Assembly: GCF_010093085.1 (NCBI RefSeq)
Contig: NZ_MSRC01000010.1
Coordinates: 1-64,000, forward strand
DNA length: 64,000 bases
Direction: 5' to 3'
DNA from: Bacillus sp. SKDU12
GTDB taxonomy: Bacteria; Bacillota; Bacilli; Bacillales; Bacillaceae
Shown here: piece by piece, positions 18,826 to 27,748 of the stretch
Numbering within the stretch: the first letter of the stretch is position 1
Layout: each line of letters begins with the position of its first letter
Made by a program: the position numbers and the translations under genes
Notes under the pieces: generated by a model
Databases searched by the model: none
What the model saw: only the letters and a program-made list of their open reading frames with translations
Told to the model about the DNA's origin: nothing

Positions 18826-19126
18826 GCAATACTGAGATTGGCAGCGCTTCTTCTTGCTGGGGGGACGAGGTTCTGTATCCCCATGCGAAAACGCCGTTTA
18901 TATAACTGATGGTAAACTCGTCTTGAGAGTCTTCCACACGATATGTTTCCCCCGGTGAAAATTTTTCCGGGTTCAGCAAATATGCTTTTGCCATCGTAAT
19001 TTTCCGTTCGAGCACTGCCAGTTCGTTTATGATTCCATGCTGTTCGGCTTTTCTTGCTTTTTCAGAAAGTGAGGCGATTTCGGTATTGAGTTCGTGCGGT
19101 GTCATTTGACTGTATCGTTTCTCCAT
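18809..19126 (-). CDS. yfhH: YfhH, DUF1811 protein with an SH3-like fold
   Basis: The 105-residue soluble protein has an N-terminal helical hairpin (about 1-50, KRYSQMTPHELNTEI) and a C-terminal small beta barrel (about 60-100, containing FTISYINGVFAWGYR). It matches the DUF1811/YfhH family, whose structure is known but whose function is not. It begins eight bases after recX and is probably cotranscribed with it. Confidence 0.83.
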   Translation of the reverse strand: MEKRYSQMTPHELNTEIASLSEKARKAEQHGIINELAVLERKITMAKAYLLNPEKFSPGETYRVEDSQDEFTISYINGVFAWGYRTSSPQQEEALPISVLQEKRG

Positions 19127-19134
19127 TTTTTCAG

Positions 19135-19926
19135 CTACTCCTCTTCCTGCAGAAATTGCTCGATTAAATCGAGTGAGAATCCTTTGCGGAATAAAAATTG
19201 TTTGACCTTCATGGCGCTTTCATAGGAGCCGTCATAGCGGTATTTTCTTATCGCTTTTTCCGCATGCAGGCGCAGCGCTTCTTTTTCTGTGTCTTCATCA
19301 TTTTCGTATTCAATCTGCTCTAGCGCCGCACTGATGACATCAAAAGAGAAGCCCTTGCGCTGAAGCTGCATCTGTGCGCGCTGTTTGAGCTCTTTCGTCG
19401 AAAGTTTTTTATCCTTTTTGAGAAGCTTTTCAACATGTTTGACCGCTTCCCTTGTCTGATCTTCAAAGGAAAAGGAGCTCAGCGCTTCCTTAATTGTATC
19501 GTCGTCGATCCCTTTCGCTCTCAGCTCTCTGAATAATACGTCAGGGCCTTTTCCGTTCGTTTTTTTGTGGGTGCTGACGTAGGCCGCGGCAAACTCCGCG
19601 TCGTTTAAGTACTTGTAGTCGTTGAGCTTATGAATCACTTCCGCAATGACGGGGGCAGAGGTTTCTTTTTTCTTTAAGTGGTCCTCCACCTCTTTCGTTG
19701 ATCTCATTCGGTAGGATAAAAATTCAATTGCACGGTTGAAGCCTTTTTTCACTTCATCACCGTATTGAATCTCAATGATTTCAAGGTCATCGAGCTCTTT
19801 TCCCTTTGTGAGCTCAAATTTCACGAGCACGTCCGCATCCACACTGAAGGCGTATTTATCATCGAGAAAGATATTAAAACGTTCCGTATTCTTTTTTTGT
19901 GTTGATATTTTTGTAATAAATGGCAT
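19135..19926 (-). CDS. recX: RecX, RecA-modulating protein
   Basis: RecX binds RecA filaments and modulates their activity in repair. The 263-residue protein is built of tandem three-helix repeats. Characteristic are AIEFLSYRMRSTKEVEDHL near residue 70 and later repeats such as KGFSFDVISAALEQI and KGFSLDLIEQFLQEE. The start at 19926 follows AAGGGAGAT. It is divergent from yfhF and followed closely by yfhH. Confidence 0.92.
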   Translation of the reverse strand: MPFITKISTQKKNTERFNIFLDDKYAFSVDADVLVKFELTKGKELDDLEIIEIQYGDEVKKGFNRAIEFLSYRMRSTKEVEDHLKKKETSAPVIAEVIHKLNDYKYLNDAEFAAAYVSTHKKTNGKGPDVLFRELRAKGIDDDTIKEALSSFSFEDQTREAVKHVEKLLKKDKKLSTKELKQRAQMQLQRKGFSFDVISAALEQIEYENDEDTEKEALRLHAEKAIRKYRYDGSYESAMKVKQFLFRKGFSLDLIEQFLQEEE

Positions 19927-20014
19927 TTTAATCTCCCTTCTCAGGCCTGACACGCGTTTTCTTTTATGATAATGAGGTAAAGTATACTAATTAGAACGAT
20001 GAGGAGAGATGTTC

Positions 20015-20926
20015 ATGAATATTGCAATGACGGGCGGAACCGGTTTTCTCGGCCGGCATCTGACAGGCGTTTTTATCCGCCAAGGTCACCATGTTTATAT
20101 TTTATCAAGAAACGCAAGGGAAACTGAACAAAAAAATATCACATATGTCCAATGGCTGACAGAAGGAGCCGCACCTGAGCAAGAACTTCCTCATATTGAT
20201 GTCTGGGTAAACCTTGCTGGAAAATCGATTTTTGGCCGCTGGACAGAAAAAACGAAGCAGCTCATTCTCTCCAGCCGTATCAATGCGACTCGTGAAGTAC
20301 AGCGGCTCATTCATAAACAGAAGGACAAACCGAAGGCGCTAATCCAGGCTAGTGCTGTCGGTATTTACGGCACAAGTCTTGAAAAAACCTTCACAGAGGA
20401 TTCCCCAACGTCAGATGAGGATTTTCTCAGCCATACGGCGCATATGTGGGAAAAGGAAGGACAAAAAATTGAGGCGATGGGCATCCGGACGGTTTATGCG
20501 AGATTTGGTGTGATGCTTGGAGAAAAAGGCGCTCTCCCGCTCATGGTTCTTCCCTATAGATTGCTGGGCGGCGGCACGATCGGAACGGGCAGACAGTGGC
20601 TGTCATGGATTCATGTCGAAGACGCCGCCCAGATGATCCGGTATGCGATGGAAAACACCGGCATCTCAGGCCCTATGAATGTCACCGCGCCAAACCCGGT
20701 GGAAATGAAGCAATTCGGGAAAACGATTGCGCAGGTGAAGCATCGTCCCCACTGGCTTCCCGTTCCAGAGTTCATTTTGTCGAAAGCATTGGGTGAAATG
20801 AGTCTTCTCATTGTGAAAGGGCAGCGCGCGCTCCCCAAAAAAGCGCTGACTTCTGGTTTTCGTTTCACCTATTCAGATCTTACATTCGCACTCTCACAGC
20901 TGATAACAGACGGAAAGGCTGTATAA
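20015..20926 (+). CDS. yfhF: YfhF, SDR39U1-type NAD(P)-binding epimerase-like protein
   Basis: The 303-residue extended short-chain dehydrogenase has the N-terminal TGGTGFLGRHL nucleotide-binding loop and INLAGKS-like VNLAGKSIFGRW segment. The active-site YGTSLEKTF region replaces the usual Tyr-x3-Lys, and a C-terminal DUF1731 part ends in KGQRALPKKALTSGFRF. Substrate and reaction are unknown; it may be a sugar-nucleotide epimerase relative. The ATG at 20015 fits GAGGAGAG better than the one at 20009. Confidence 0.85.
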   Translation: MNIAMTGGTGFLGRHLTGVFIRQGHHVYILSRNARETEQKNITYVQWLTEGAAPEQELPHIDVWVNLAGKSIFGRWTEKTKQLILSSRINATREVQRLIHKQKDKPKALIQASAVGIYGTSLEKTFTEDSPTSDEDFLSHTAHMWEKEGQKIEAMGIRTVYARFGVMLGEKGALPLMVLPYRLLGGGTIGTGRQWLSWIHVEDAAQMIRYAMENTGISGPMNVTAPNPVEMKQFGKTIAQVKHRPHWLPVPEFILSKALGEMSLLIVKGQRALPKKALTSGFRFTYSDLTFALSQLITDGKAV

Positions 20927-20980
20927 AAACGGAAGGAAACGTCAACCTTAAGAATAACATGGTTGAAGGAGGTCCTTTCT

Positions 20981-21091
20981 ATGGAAAAGAAGAGGGAGAA
21001 GCATCAGCAAGGCGCTAATTTAAAGAAAATGCAGGAAGTTCTTTATTCAGGCGAATTTAAAAAAGCGGAAAAAGCTGCTAAACGAAAATAG
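20981..21091 (+). CDS. yfhE: YfhE, very small lysine-rich protein
   Basis: This 36-residue protein is almost entirely charged (EKKREKHQQG...KKAEKAAKRK). An ideal GAAGGAGGTCC site eight bases upstream supports real translation. It corresponds to YfhE of B. subtilis, next to yfhD; a sporulation role is suspected for the pair but not shown. A helical, possibly nucleic-acid-binding peptide is inference only. Confidence 0.85.
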   Translation: MEKKREKHQQGANLKKMQEVLYSGEFKKAEKAAKRK

Positions 21092-21157
21092 GAATACATA
21101 GCCCCCTAAAGCCAAATACTATATTTGTTTGATATCACTTTTTAGGGGGAATTTGAT

Positions 21158-21349
21158 ATGGGCAGAAATCATATCCACAAAAACCGTGATAAAAACAAAC
21201 AAAAGCTTCCTCAAGTTCCCGATGCATTAAAAAGGGAAACTGACGGCGTTTACGAGGAATATTCAAGCGAACTTGCCGATGCGGATGACCGTAAAGCGCA
21301 AGAGCGTGCGAAAGCAGCCGACAATAGAGCGAAAAAGAGAACCCGTTAA
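21158..21349 (+). CDS. yfhD: YfhD, small charged sporulation-associated protein
   Basis: The 63-residue protein is rich in Lys, Arg, Asp and Glu with no hydrophobic core, resembling minor spore proteins in composition. TTAGGGGGAATTTGAT precedes the ATG. It belongs to the YfhD family; the homologue is reported to be forespore-expressed. It ends directly before a strong shared terminator. Confidence 0.85.
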   Translation: MGRNHIHKNRDKNKQKLPQVPDALKRETDGVYEEYSSELADADDRKAQERAKAADNRAKKRTR

Positions 21350-21391
21350 CGAAAAACCCCTTGTCTCGGTTTGAGACAGGGGGTTTTTTTA
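21350..21391. terminator. Shared terminator of yfhD and yfhC
   Basis: AAACCCCTTGTCTC / GAGACAGGGGGTTT arms with loop GGTTT are followed by T-runs on both sides; it lies between convergent genes and touches the yfhC stop. Confidence 0.93.
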
Positions 21392-21973
21392 CAACTCGGT
21401 AAACCGCTCACGGATCGGTGTGCGTTTTTTCACTTCCGGCGCTTCATCAGGATAGCCCGTTTGTATAATGGCGGCAAATCGTTCATTATCCTGTAAATCA
21501 AAGGCCTGCTGGACTTCTTTGTCGTAAAGGATTTTTCCGCTTTTCCAAACCATGCCGATTCCTTTTTCCCAGGCAAGAAGCTGAAGGTTTTGGATCAATG
21601 AGCTGGTAGCCGCAAAATCATCATCTCTCGCTCTTTCGTTTTCATCTTGCCGGAACACGACGAGCAGGAATCCCGGTACGCGTCCGAGTGTGTTTTTGAA
21701 ATTTTGCAGTTTTTCCTCTGTCATATCAGGTTTGGATTTCTTAGAGAATGCTGCAAATGTATTGATGAGATTTGCTTTTCCTGTCTCACTGGAAACGTAA
21801 ATAAATCTCCATGGCTCTGTCACTCTGTGATTTGGCGCATATTTTGCCGTTTCAAGCATGTCAAGAATAACCGCTGAGGGCACTGGCTCTTGTTTAAATT
21901 TTCGAATTGATCTTCTGCTGCGTATGATGTCACGCAGTTCTGAATGTTGATCTATCTGTTCGGTTTGAGGCAT
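21389..21973 (-). CDS. yfhC: YfhC, nitroreductase-family oxidoreductase
   Basis: The 194-residue FMN-dependent enzyme has the family start RSRRSIRKFKQEPVP (FMN phosphate contacts) near residue 18 and the segment YAPNHRVTEPWRF. It matches YfhC/putative NAD(P)H nitroreductases. The physiological substrate is unknown; flavin-dependent reduction of iron chelates or quinones is possible. A near-perfect Fur box lies just upstream, which points to iron-starvation induction, as reported for B. subtilis yfhC. Confidence 0.87.
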   Translation of the reverse strand: MPQTEQIDQHSELRDIIRSRRSIRKFKQEPVPSAVILDMLETAKYAPNHRVTEPWRFIYVSSETGKANLINTFAAFSKKSKPDMTEEKLQNFKNTLGRVPGFLLVVFRQDENERARDDDFAATSSLIQNLQLLAWEKGIGMVWKSGKILYDKEVQQAFDLQDNERFAAIIQTGYPDEAPEVKKRTPIRERFTEL

Positions 21974-21995
21974 ACCGTCTCACCTCCTGCACAAT

Positions 21996-22010
21996 TGAAA
22001 ATGATTATCA
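21996..22010 (-). promoter_or_regulatory. Fur box upstream of yfhC
   Basis: The minus strand reads TGATAATCATTTTCA, one mismatch from the 7-1-7 Fur motif TGATAATNATTATCA, 23 bases upstream of the yfhC start. Confidence 0.8.
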
Positions 22011-22250
22011 TTCATAATAATAACGGAAAGTGCCTCTTGTTGTAAACCATCATCGGTATTAAATTTACAGAATGCGGGTTCCTAAGTGTACAGCCGTTTC
22101 TGTGAAGTGATCCCTTCTTCTTTCCCATTTTCCGCCCTTGTTCAAGGATATTTTTTCAGCAATGTTCTCTATAGGCAGGAAAGAGTCCATTCCTGATATG
22201 GATGCCGATGTACTGTTTTATTTCACTTAAAACCTATTCCATAAAGACGA

Positions 22251-22287
22251 AAAAAAAGACTCCATCTGATTAGAAGGAGTCTTTTTT
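22251..22287 (-). terminator. mprF terminator
   Basis: On the minus strand AAGACTCC pairs with GGAGTCTT and is followed by eight T; it spans the mprF stop codon. Confidence 0.85.
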
Positions 22288-24840
22288 GCTTTTTCCGATC
22301 AGCCGCGTGACAAGGAACATGGTGACAGAAAGAGATCTGTTTTTCCGGTAGGCCAAGTATTTGCCGCGCCATTCCGGTTTGTATTTTTCTTTAAAGGCTC
22401 TTAGGCCGCTGAAGCTGTACATGTACCTGACATTATTAAAAATGACAGCGGCAAATCTTTCTGACCAGAAGGAGGTAAAGGCGGTGCCGACATTTGCCAA
22501 TGGCGCCATTCCCATGTTAAACGACGTGCAGCCTTCCTCCTTCGCCCATAAAAACATACGGATGAATAATGCGTCCATAATGCCGTTCGGGGCGTCATCA
22601 CGGTAGCGCATCAGATCAACCGATATCTCTCCTTCCTGATACATCGGCATGACATTTGCAAACGCAACGATCTCTCCTTCGGCATTTTTCATATAGGCGA
22701 TCGGTGCTTTCTGTAAATAGGACGAATCAAAAAATCCGAGTGAAAATCCCTTCTCCTTTTTCGAGCCGAGCCATTCATCTGAGATTTGTTTCAGCTCCTC
22801 CAAAAACACATCAGAAAATGGGGGATGATCCACATGGAAGGTATACTCCTCCCGCTCAAATCGGTTATTGATGGCCCGAAGACCGGCTTTTTTCTTCCCG
22901 GTCAAGGTAAATGTATTCAAATCTACATAGGCTTCCTCGCCCAGCTTAAAGAAGTTATAGCCAAAATCGTGATACAGCGCCATGTCCTCTCGTTCAATTT
23001 GATAGAATAAAACGCTGAATCCCTTTTGATGCGCTTCGTTCAGAAATTCTTCCAGCACGAGCGGGAACGATTGTCGTTCACCGGATGGATCACCGAGCAC
23101 AACCAGCCTTCTGGCGATTTTTCCAAACAGGAGAAGTGCATTCCCATCACTTGAAAAATAAAACCGCTTATCTCCAAGATAGCCGAGGTGGCTCAGCGCA
23201 TTTCCGCCTTTTTCATTTAAAAACGAAGCAAAGCGTTCGGAATCAGCTTCTTCCCCGATCGGTTCTGTCTTCCTATGATACACCACTGTAAATATGAAGA
23301 AGAACAGCGGCACAATGATAATCGCCATGATCGTCGCATACGTGATATGAGAATCGCTGTGGACGAAATATTCATGGCGCATCACTTTCTTCATCCGATC
23401 CCAAATGAAGCCCGCGATCAGGTTGTAGTTAAAAAGGGCTACGGTAAACAGCGCCACAGCGAATATCATTTGCCCAAGCGTATAGGATGCCTGTTCCCGC
23501 TGGAATTGTTTTTTCAAAAGCACGAGCAATACGATAATCATCGGCAGTACAAATATCGCACTGATGTTGAGTCCTTTTAAAAAGCTGAACACAAAGCCGC
23601 CGACAAGTGCTGTAATTGCCATCTTATAGGAACGTTTTGTCCGTTTATAAAGCTCGATTGGCAAAATCAGCAGAATAAGTGCTGAGCTTAAAGACAGTCC
23701 GTTGAACAGCAAAAGGGCCGGGCGCGGAATGTGCGGAATAACCGTCAGCCTATCAATCGGCAGGGATACTGAAGCCAGAACGATCAGCCCGGCAACAAAC
23801 ACAATAAGCGAAAGTGAGCCTTGCAAAATTTTCACTAATACCGCCCGCTGGACAACAAGCAGAACGTTTGTCGTCTCAATTGCCGGTGCGATGCGCGGAT
23901 TCGTTTCGAGCCGTTTCATTGTGTTTTCGGTCAGGTCACCCGCAGCAAAAAACAGTCCCAAAACAAATGGAATAAACGAATAGGCAAGCCTGTACAAAAC
24001 AATAGAAGTAACAATGGCCTCCTGATGATAACCAAGCTGCTCCATCCCGAGCAAAAACAAAAGGTCAAACGATCCGAAACCGCCTGGCACAAGGCTGATC
24101 ATCCCTCCGATCGCCGCAATGACGAAGACGCCGAATACATATCTGATATCAGCATGAATGCCCATAGCGAATAAAGCAAAATAGATGACGAATCCGGCCA
24201 TAAGCCATTCGGCAACAGAAGCACCGATATAAGCGAAAATCGGATTTTTCACTTTGTCCGTATTTTCTTCATTTCCGTCTTTGCGGCCTTTTATTTTGGC
24301 CACCGCTAAAGATACCGGCAAAATCAGCGCGAAGCCGATAACGACAGCCCACAGCCACGGCTTCTCATGGATCACTTCATCCACTGGCAGCACCCGCGCA
24401 GCGACGAAAATACTGAAAACAGATAACCCGAGCAGCATAGAGGATGTAAGCCAGGCGATTCCTTTGACGAGGGTCTTTTGATCTTTCGTATGCTCTTTAT
24501 AAAACATCATTCTTAGCCCGACTCCGGCTAATCCGCCGAATCCCAGAACGTTGTTAAATGAGTTGGCGATCCAAGAAACCCTGAATACCTTTCCGTTTGT
24601 GATCGACAGCCGCAGGGAGTATTTCAGAACGTAATCATACAGCGACATGGCTGAAACAGCCAGCAGGCCGATCAATACAAGGATGAATAAGTCTGTTCGT
24701 TCCAGCCCATTTATGACCATAAGCGTGCGTTTGAATGACAGATTTGTCAGTTCTTGTTTCGATTGATAAATAACAAATAATAAAACAGCAATAGGAAAAA
24801 CAATTTTTAAAATAGATAAAGCATTTTTTTTAATCAGCAA
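22270..24840 (-). CDS. mprF: MprF, lysyl-phosphatidylglycerol synthase and flippase
   Basis: MprF transfers lysine from lysyl-tRNA to phosphatidylglycerol and flips the product to the outer leaflet, lowering the charge and giving resistance to cationic peptides and daptomycin. The 856-residue protein has about fourteen helices in residues 1-510 and a C-terminal double-GNAT synthase domain (about 530-856, with LVVLGDPSG and DLMRYRDDAPNG). A TTG start at 24840 (coded LLIKKN) reproduces the family length, with GGAGAG upstream; a TTG four codons earlier is the alternative. Confidence 0.93.
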   Translation of the reverse strand: MLIKKNALSILKIVFPIAVLLFVIYQSKQELTNLSFKRTLMVINGLERTDLFILVLIGLLAVSAMSLYDYVLKYSLRLSITNGKVFRVSWIANSFNNVLGFGGLAGVGLRMMFYKEHTKDQKTLVKGIAWLTSSMLLGLSVFSIFVAARVLPVDEVIHEKPWLWAVVIGFALILPVSLAVAKIKGRKDGNEENTDKVKNPIFAYIGASVAEWLMAGFVIYFALFAMGIHADIRYVFGVFVIAAIGGMISLVPGGFGSFDLLFLLGMEQLGYHQEAIVTSIVLYRLAYSFIPFVLGLFFAAGDLTENTMKRLETNPRIAPAIETTNVLLVVQRAVLVKILQGSLSLIVFVAGLIVLASVSLPIDRLTVIPHIPRPALLLFNGLSLSSALILLILPIELYKRTKRSYKMAITALVGGFVFSFLKGLNISAIFVLPMIIVLLVLLKKQFQREQASYTLGQMIFAVALFTVALFNYNLIAGFIWDRMKKVMRHEYFVHSDSHITYATIMAIIIVPLFFFIFTVVYHRKTEPIGEEADSERFASFLNEKGGNALSHLGYLGDKRFYFSSDGNALLLFGKIARRLVVLGDPSGERQSFPLVLEEFLNEAHQKGFSVLFYQIEREDMALYHDFGYNFFKLGEEAYVDLNTFTLTGKKKAGLRAINNRFEREEYTFHVDHPPFSDVFLEELKQISDEWLGSKKEKGFSLGFFDSSYLQKAPIAYMKNAEGEIVAFANVMPMYQEGEISVDLMRYRDDAPNGIMDALFIRMFLWAKEEGCTSFNMGMAPLANVGTAFTSFWSERFAAVIFNNVRYMYSFSGLRAFKEKYKPEWRGKYLAYRKNRSLSVTMFLVTRLIGKSKKDSF

Positions 24841-24895
24841 TGGTCTCTCCAATCATATTCTAGTTCGTTTTTCTTCCCCTAATAATCTCCAACTT

Positions 24896-24924
24896 ATTAT
24901 ACACTACCATTATTTTTCGGACAA
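24896..24924 (-). promoter_or_regulatory. mprF promoter
   Basis: On the minus strand TTGTCC (24919-24924) and TATAAT (24896-24901) are 17 bases apart, about 55 bases upstream of the mprF start. Confidence 0.7.
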
Positions 24925-25010
24925 AGTCGGGCATGTGGTTTCTGCTCACTTTCTTTCAAGAGTGAAAATCGAGTAATATGGTAAGAGGAGTGAAAGATGA
25001 GGGTGATGAA

Positions 25011-25493
25011 ATGGAATATAATCTGCATGATACCACTGTATTAAACGAAAACATTCTTTCTTCGGAGGAACGGGAAATATGGGTGCTCTATATGAAAGTC
25101 TTAACCTCTGCCGGGCTCGGTGATGTGTCTGAGTGGATGAAACTGGATATGAGCATGCCGCAAATGAAAGTGCTGATGCTATTAAACAACCATGGAACAC
25201 TAAAGGTCAGCGACATTGCAGAAAAAATGGGAGCTTCTCTGTCTAATACAACAGGGCTGCTTGACCGTCTTGAGAAATCAGGATTTGTCAAACGCTCACA
25301 TTCTGAAGAGGATCGCCGCTCAGTGGTTGTTCAATTGACGGAGAATGCTAAAAAAATTTTTCGGGGTCTTTACGAAAAAGGGCATTTGAAATTGAAGCGT
25401 TCCTTGGAGCTGCTGTCTCCTGAAGAAAAGCAAGCTGTTTCCTCAGGGCTATCTATTCTTTCTCAAGCATTGGAGAAAGCAAAAAAGGAATAA
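25011..25493 (+). CDS. yfiV: YfiV, MarR-family regulator
   Basis: The 160-residue protein has the MarR winged helix: MPQMKVLMLLNNHGTLKVSDIAEKMGASLSNTTGLLDRLEKSGFVKR, followed by the DRR wing (EEDRRSVVVQL) and a dimerisation helix. It most likely represses the adjacent multidrug-type pump yfiU, 110 bases downstream, whose promoter carries nested palindromes. The ATG at 25011 is chosen over 24978 by length and by GAGGGTGATGAA. Confidence 0.88.
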   Translation: MEYNLHDTTVLNENILSSEEREIWVLYMKVLTSAGLGDVSEWMKLDMSMPQMKVLMLLNNHGTLKVSDIAEKMGASLSNTTGLLDRLEKSGFVKRSHSEEDRRSVVVQLTENAKKIFRGLYEKGHLKLKRSLELLSPEEKQAVSSGLSILSQALEKAKKE

Positions 25494-25499
25494 GTGTTT

Positions 25500-25541
25500 A
25501 AGTCTGTCATCCGTAAACTGCGGAAACAGGCTTTTTTTATT
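25500..25541 (+). terminator. yfiV terminator
   Basis: AAGTCTGT / ACAGGCTT arms with an inner CCG/CGG pairing precede TTTTTTT. It separates yfiV from the yfiU promoter. Confidence 0.75.
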
Positions 25542-25589
25542 TGACATTTAATTCACTTAAAATGAATAATATATTCATAATGAATTAAA
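25541..25589 (+). promoter_or_regulatory. yfiU promoter with nested palindromic operator
   Basis: TTGACA (25541-25546) and AATAAT (25565-25570) are 18 bases apart. Two palindromes overlie them: TTTAATTCA (25547-25555) with TGAATTAAA (25581-25589), and ATGAATA-ATA-TATTCAT (25562-25578). Such A+T-rich inverted repeats are typical MarR sites, so YfiV is the likely ligand-responsive repressor. Confidence 0.68.
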
Positions 25590-25602
25590 GAAAAGAGGTT
25601 TG

Positions 25603-27165
25603 ATGAATATGTCTGAGGCATTCACAGAGCAAAAAAGCCAAAAGTGGGCGATCAGTCTGTTTACAATCGGTGTGTTTATGGCTGCGCTGGATAACGGTAT
25701 TATTTCGGCGGCTTTAACAACGATAAACGAGTCGTTTGCCGTTTCTCCTTCATGGGGATCGTGGGGCATTACCCTTTATACGCTCGGTCTTAGCGTCAGT
25801 GTGCCGATCGTCGGAAAGCTCTCAGACCGCTACGGCAGAAAGAAACTTTTTCTCATTGAGGTTTGCCTGTTCGGGCTTGGTTCTTTGCTTGTTGCTTTGA
25901 GTCAAAACTTCCCGCTCTTTCTGATCTCACGGCTGATTCAGGCACTTGGAGGCGGCGGGATCTTCATTATCGGCAGCTCGCACATTCTCGCTACCTTTCC
26001 AAAGGAAAAGCAGGGAAAAGCGCTTGGGCTGCTTGGCGCGATGAACGGGATGGCGGCAGTGCTCGGACCGAATATAGGAAGCTTTCTGCTTGATTGGACC
26101 GGGTCTTGGCATTGGCTGTTTTTGATTAATTTGCCGATTGCCTTGCTGTTGGTCGTTTTCGGTGCATATTTTATGGCGGAAACAACAGCGCCTGAGGCTA
26201 AACGCCTTGATACAGCCGGGATCTTCCTTCTGTCCCTGTCGATTTTAGCTGTGATGTACGGAATGACAAATCTTGACGGTGCAAACCTTTTAAACAGCTT
26301 GGGGAATCCGGAGGTTTATGGATGTATTGTGTTGGGCATCATCTGCTTTGCAGCGCTTATCTCGTTTGAAAAAAGGGTTGAAATGCGCGGGGGCGATCCG
26401 ATTTTGGCGTATTCTTTGCTGCGGAACCACATGTTTCAGCGTACGCTTGTCATCGGTTTGTTATCCGGAGGGCTCTTGGCTGCGGTTATTTTTATCCCGT
26501 CATATGTTGAGCAGTATTTGGGTGTCCCTGCCGCAAAATCAGGTTATTGGATGACTCCGCTTGCACTAGCTTCTGGAATCGGAGCTTGGCTTGGCGGAGT
26601 GCTTACCGACAAAAAAGGACCGGTGACAACTGTTGTTCTTTCTGGAATCATTTCGTGTGCGGGATTTGCGTTATTTCCGCTCTGGGTAACGGAGAAATGG
26701 GAGTTTGTGATCGCAAGTATGGCGGCCGGGATCGGGTTTGGCTTTCTGTTAGGCGCTCCGCTGAACGTCCTTGTATCAGAGGCGGCTAAAACGAATAAAG
26801 GAACAGCGCTTGGCACACTTTCATTAGTAAGGCAAATTGGACTGACATTGGCGCCTACGCTTTATGCCGGGTTTATCACAGCCGGGTTTGACCAAGTCGG
26901 CGCTGAAATCAAAAGCCGCTTATCAGAAAGCGGACATTCAGAAAAGGCGATGCAAATGATTCCGGAGATCGGCAGCTCTGATGTTTCTTCATTACAAGAA
27001 CAAATTGAACACATTCCCGTGCCTGAAGTCAAAACAGCGATCAGCGACGCCATTCATGCGAGTGTCGCTAGCGGCTACGATCATTTATATGCGGCGGCGG
27101 CTGTGATCTCATTGCTGGTGATTGCGGCGATCAGTCTGCCGGCTTTCCGCCGGAAAAAGCCTTAA
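25603..27165 (+). CDS. yfiU: YfiU, 14-helix MFS drug:proton antiporter
   Basis: The 520-residue protein has about fourteen transmembrane helices and the DHA2-type motif A GKLSDRYGRKK, plus the motif C-like ALGGGGIFIIG and GPNIGSFLLD regions. It resembles EmrB/QacA-family exporters. The substrate is unknown. Under apparent control of YfiV, it is expected to be induced by a toxic compound. It converges with yfiT, overlapping by four bases at the stop codons. Confidence 0.88.
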   Translation: MNMSEAFTEQKSQKWAISLFTIGVFMAALDNGIISAALTTINESFAVSPSWGSWGITLYTLGLSVSVPIVGKLSDRYGRKKLFLIEVCLFGLGSLLVALSQNFPLFLISRLIQALGGGGIFIIGSSHILATFPKEKQGKALGLLGAMNGMAAVLGPNIGSFLLDWTGSWHWLFLINLPIALLLVVFGAYFMAETTAPEAKRLDTAGIFLLSLSILAVMYGMTNLDGANLLNSLGNPEVYGCIVLGIICFAALISFEKRVEMRGGDPILAYSLLRNHMFQRTLVIGLLSGGLLAAVIFIPSYVEQYLGVPAAKSGYWMTPLALASGIGAWLGGVLTDKKGPVTTVVLSGIISCAGFALFPLWVTEKWEFVIASMAAGIGFGFLLGAPLNVLVSEAAKTNKGTALGTLSLVRQIGLTLAPTLYAGFITAGFDQVGAEIKSRLSESGHSEKAMQMIPEIGSSDVSSLQEQIEHIPVPEVKTAISDAIHASVASGYDHLYAAAAVISLLVIAAISLPAFRRKKP

Positions 27166-27698
27166 GACCACCCCATCCGTTTGGTAAGCTCCGTAATATG
27201 GGCGATATGGTGATGTGAGTGCCAGACATACAGCCCGAGCGCGTTCTCCAAGGTCATGATCTCCTTTGTATCGGGATGATAAAAACCGCGTTGAAATTGC
27301 TGGTCCGTCAGAGTGCGGAGAAGAGCCGTCCATCTCCCGTGAAGCGCCTGCAAAAGCGCGAGTGAACCGCTCGGATCCGCTGTTTTCGGGTCCTTTAGCT
27401 CTGACCACGCCTTTTCATCATACGGACGGATGGCCGGCGTCTCTTCCGTCAAACACAATTTAAATCGAATATAGCTGTTCATATGACTGTCAGCCAAGTG
27501 ATGGACAACTTGCCGAACGGTCCATCCCCCGTCTCGATACGGTGTATCAAGCTGGCTGTCCGTCATGCCTTCTACGGCTTGCTTCAGCTTGGCCGGCACT
27601 TCTTCGAGCGCTTGAATCCATTTTACTTTTTGCTCCTTTGATACGGATTCCCTTGGTTTGTATTCCCCTATCGGGTAGCTTAGATTGGATGTTGTCAT
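27162..27698 (-). CDS. yfiT: YfiT, DinB/bacillithiol-transferase-type metalloprotein
   Basis: The 178-residue four-helix protein belongs to the YfiT/DinB superfamily, many members of which are bacillithiol S-transferases or metal-dependent hydrolases. Likely metal ligands are histidines in VRQVVHHLADSHMNS (about 58-69) and in YVWHSHHHIAHITEL near the C-terminus. It lies between two efflux pumps, which suits a detoxification role, but the substrate is unknown. The start has GAAGGGAGAA upstream. Confidence 0.87.
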   Translation of the reverse strand: MTTSNLSYPIGEYKPRESVSKEQKVKWIQALEEVPAKLKQAVEGMTDSQLDTPYRDGGWTVRQVVHHLADSHMNSYIRFKLCLTEETPAIRPYDEKAWSELKDPKTADPSGSLALLQALHGRWTALLRTLTDQQFQRGFYHPDTKEIMTLENALGLYVWHSHHHIAHITELTKRMGWS

Positions 27699-27748
27699 GT
27701 CTGTTCTCCCTTCTGATTCTTCTTCTCCTTTATTTTACATAAAAAAGA

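Noticed and set aside
23275-23983. Several plus-strand frames over mprF
   Set aside because: They are complementary to membrane-helix codons of mprF and show no start signals.
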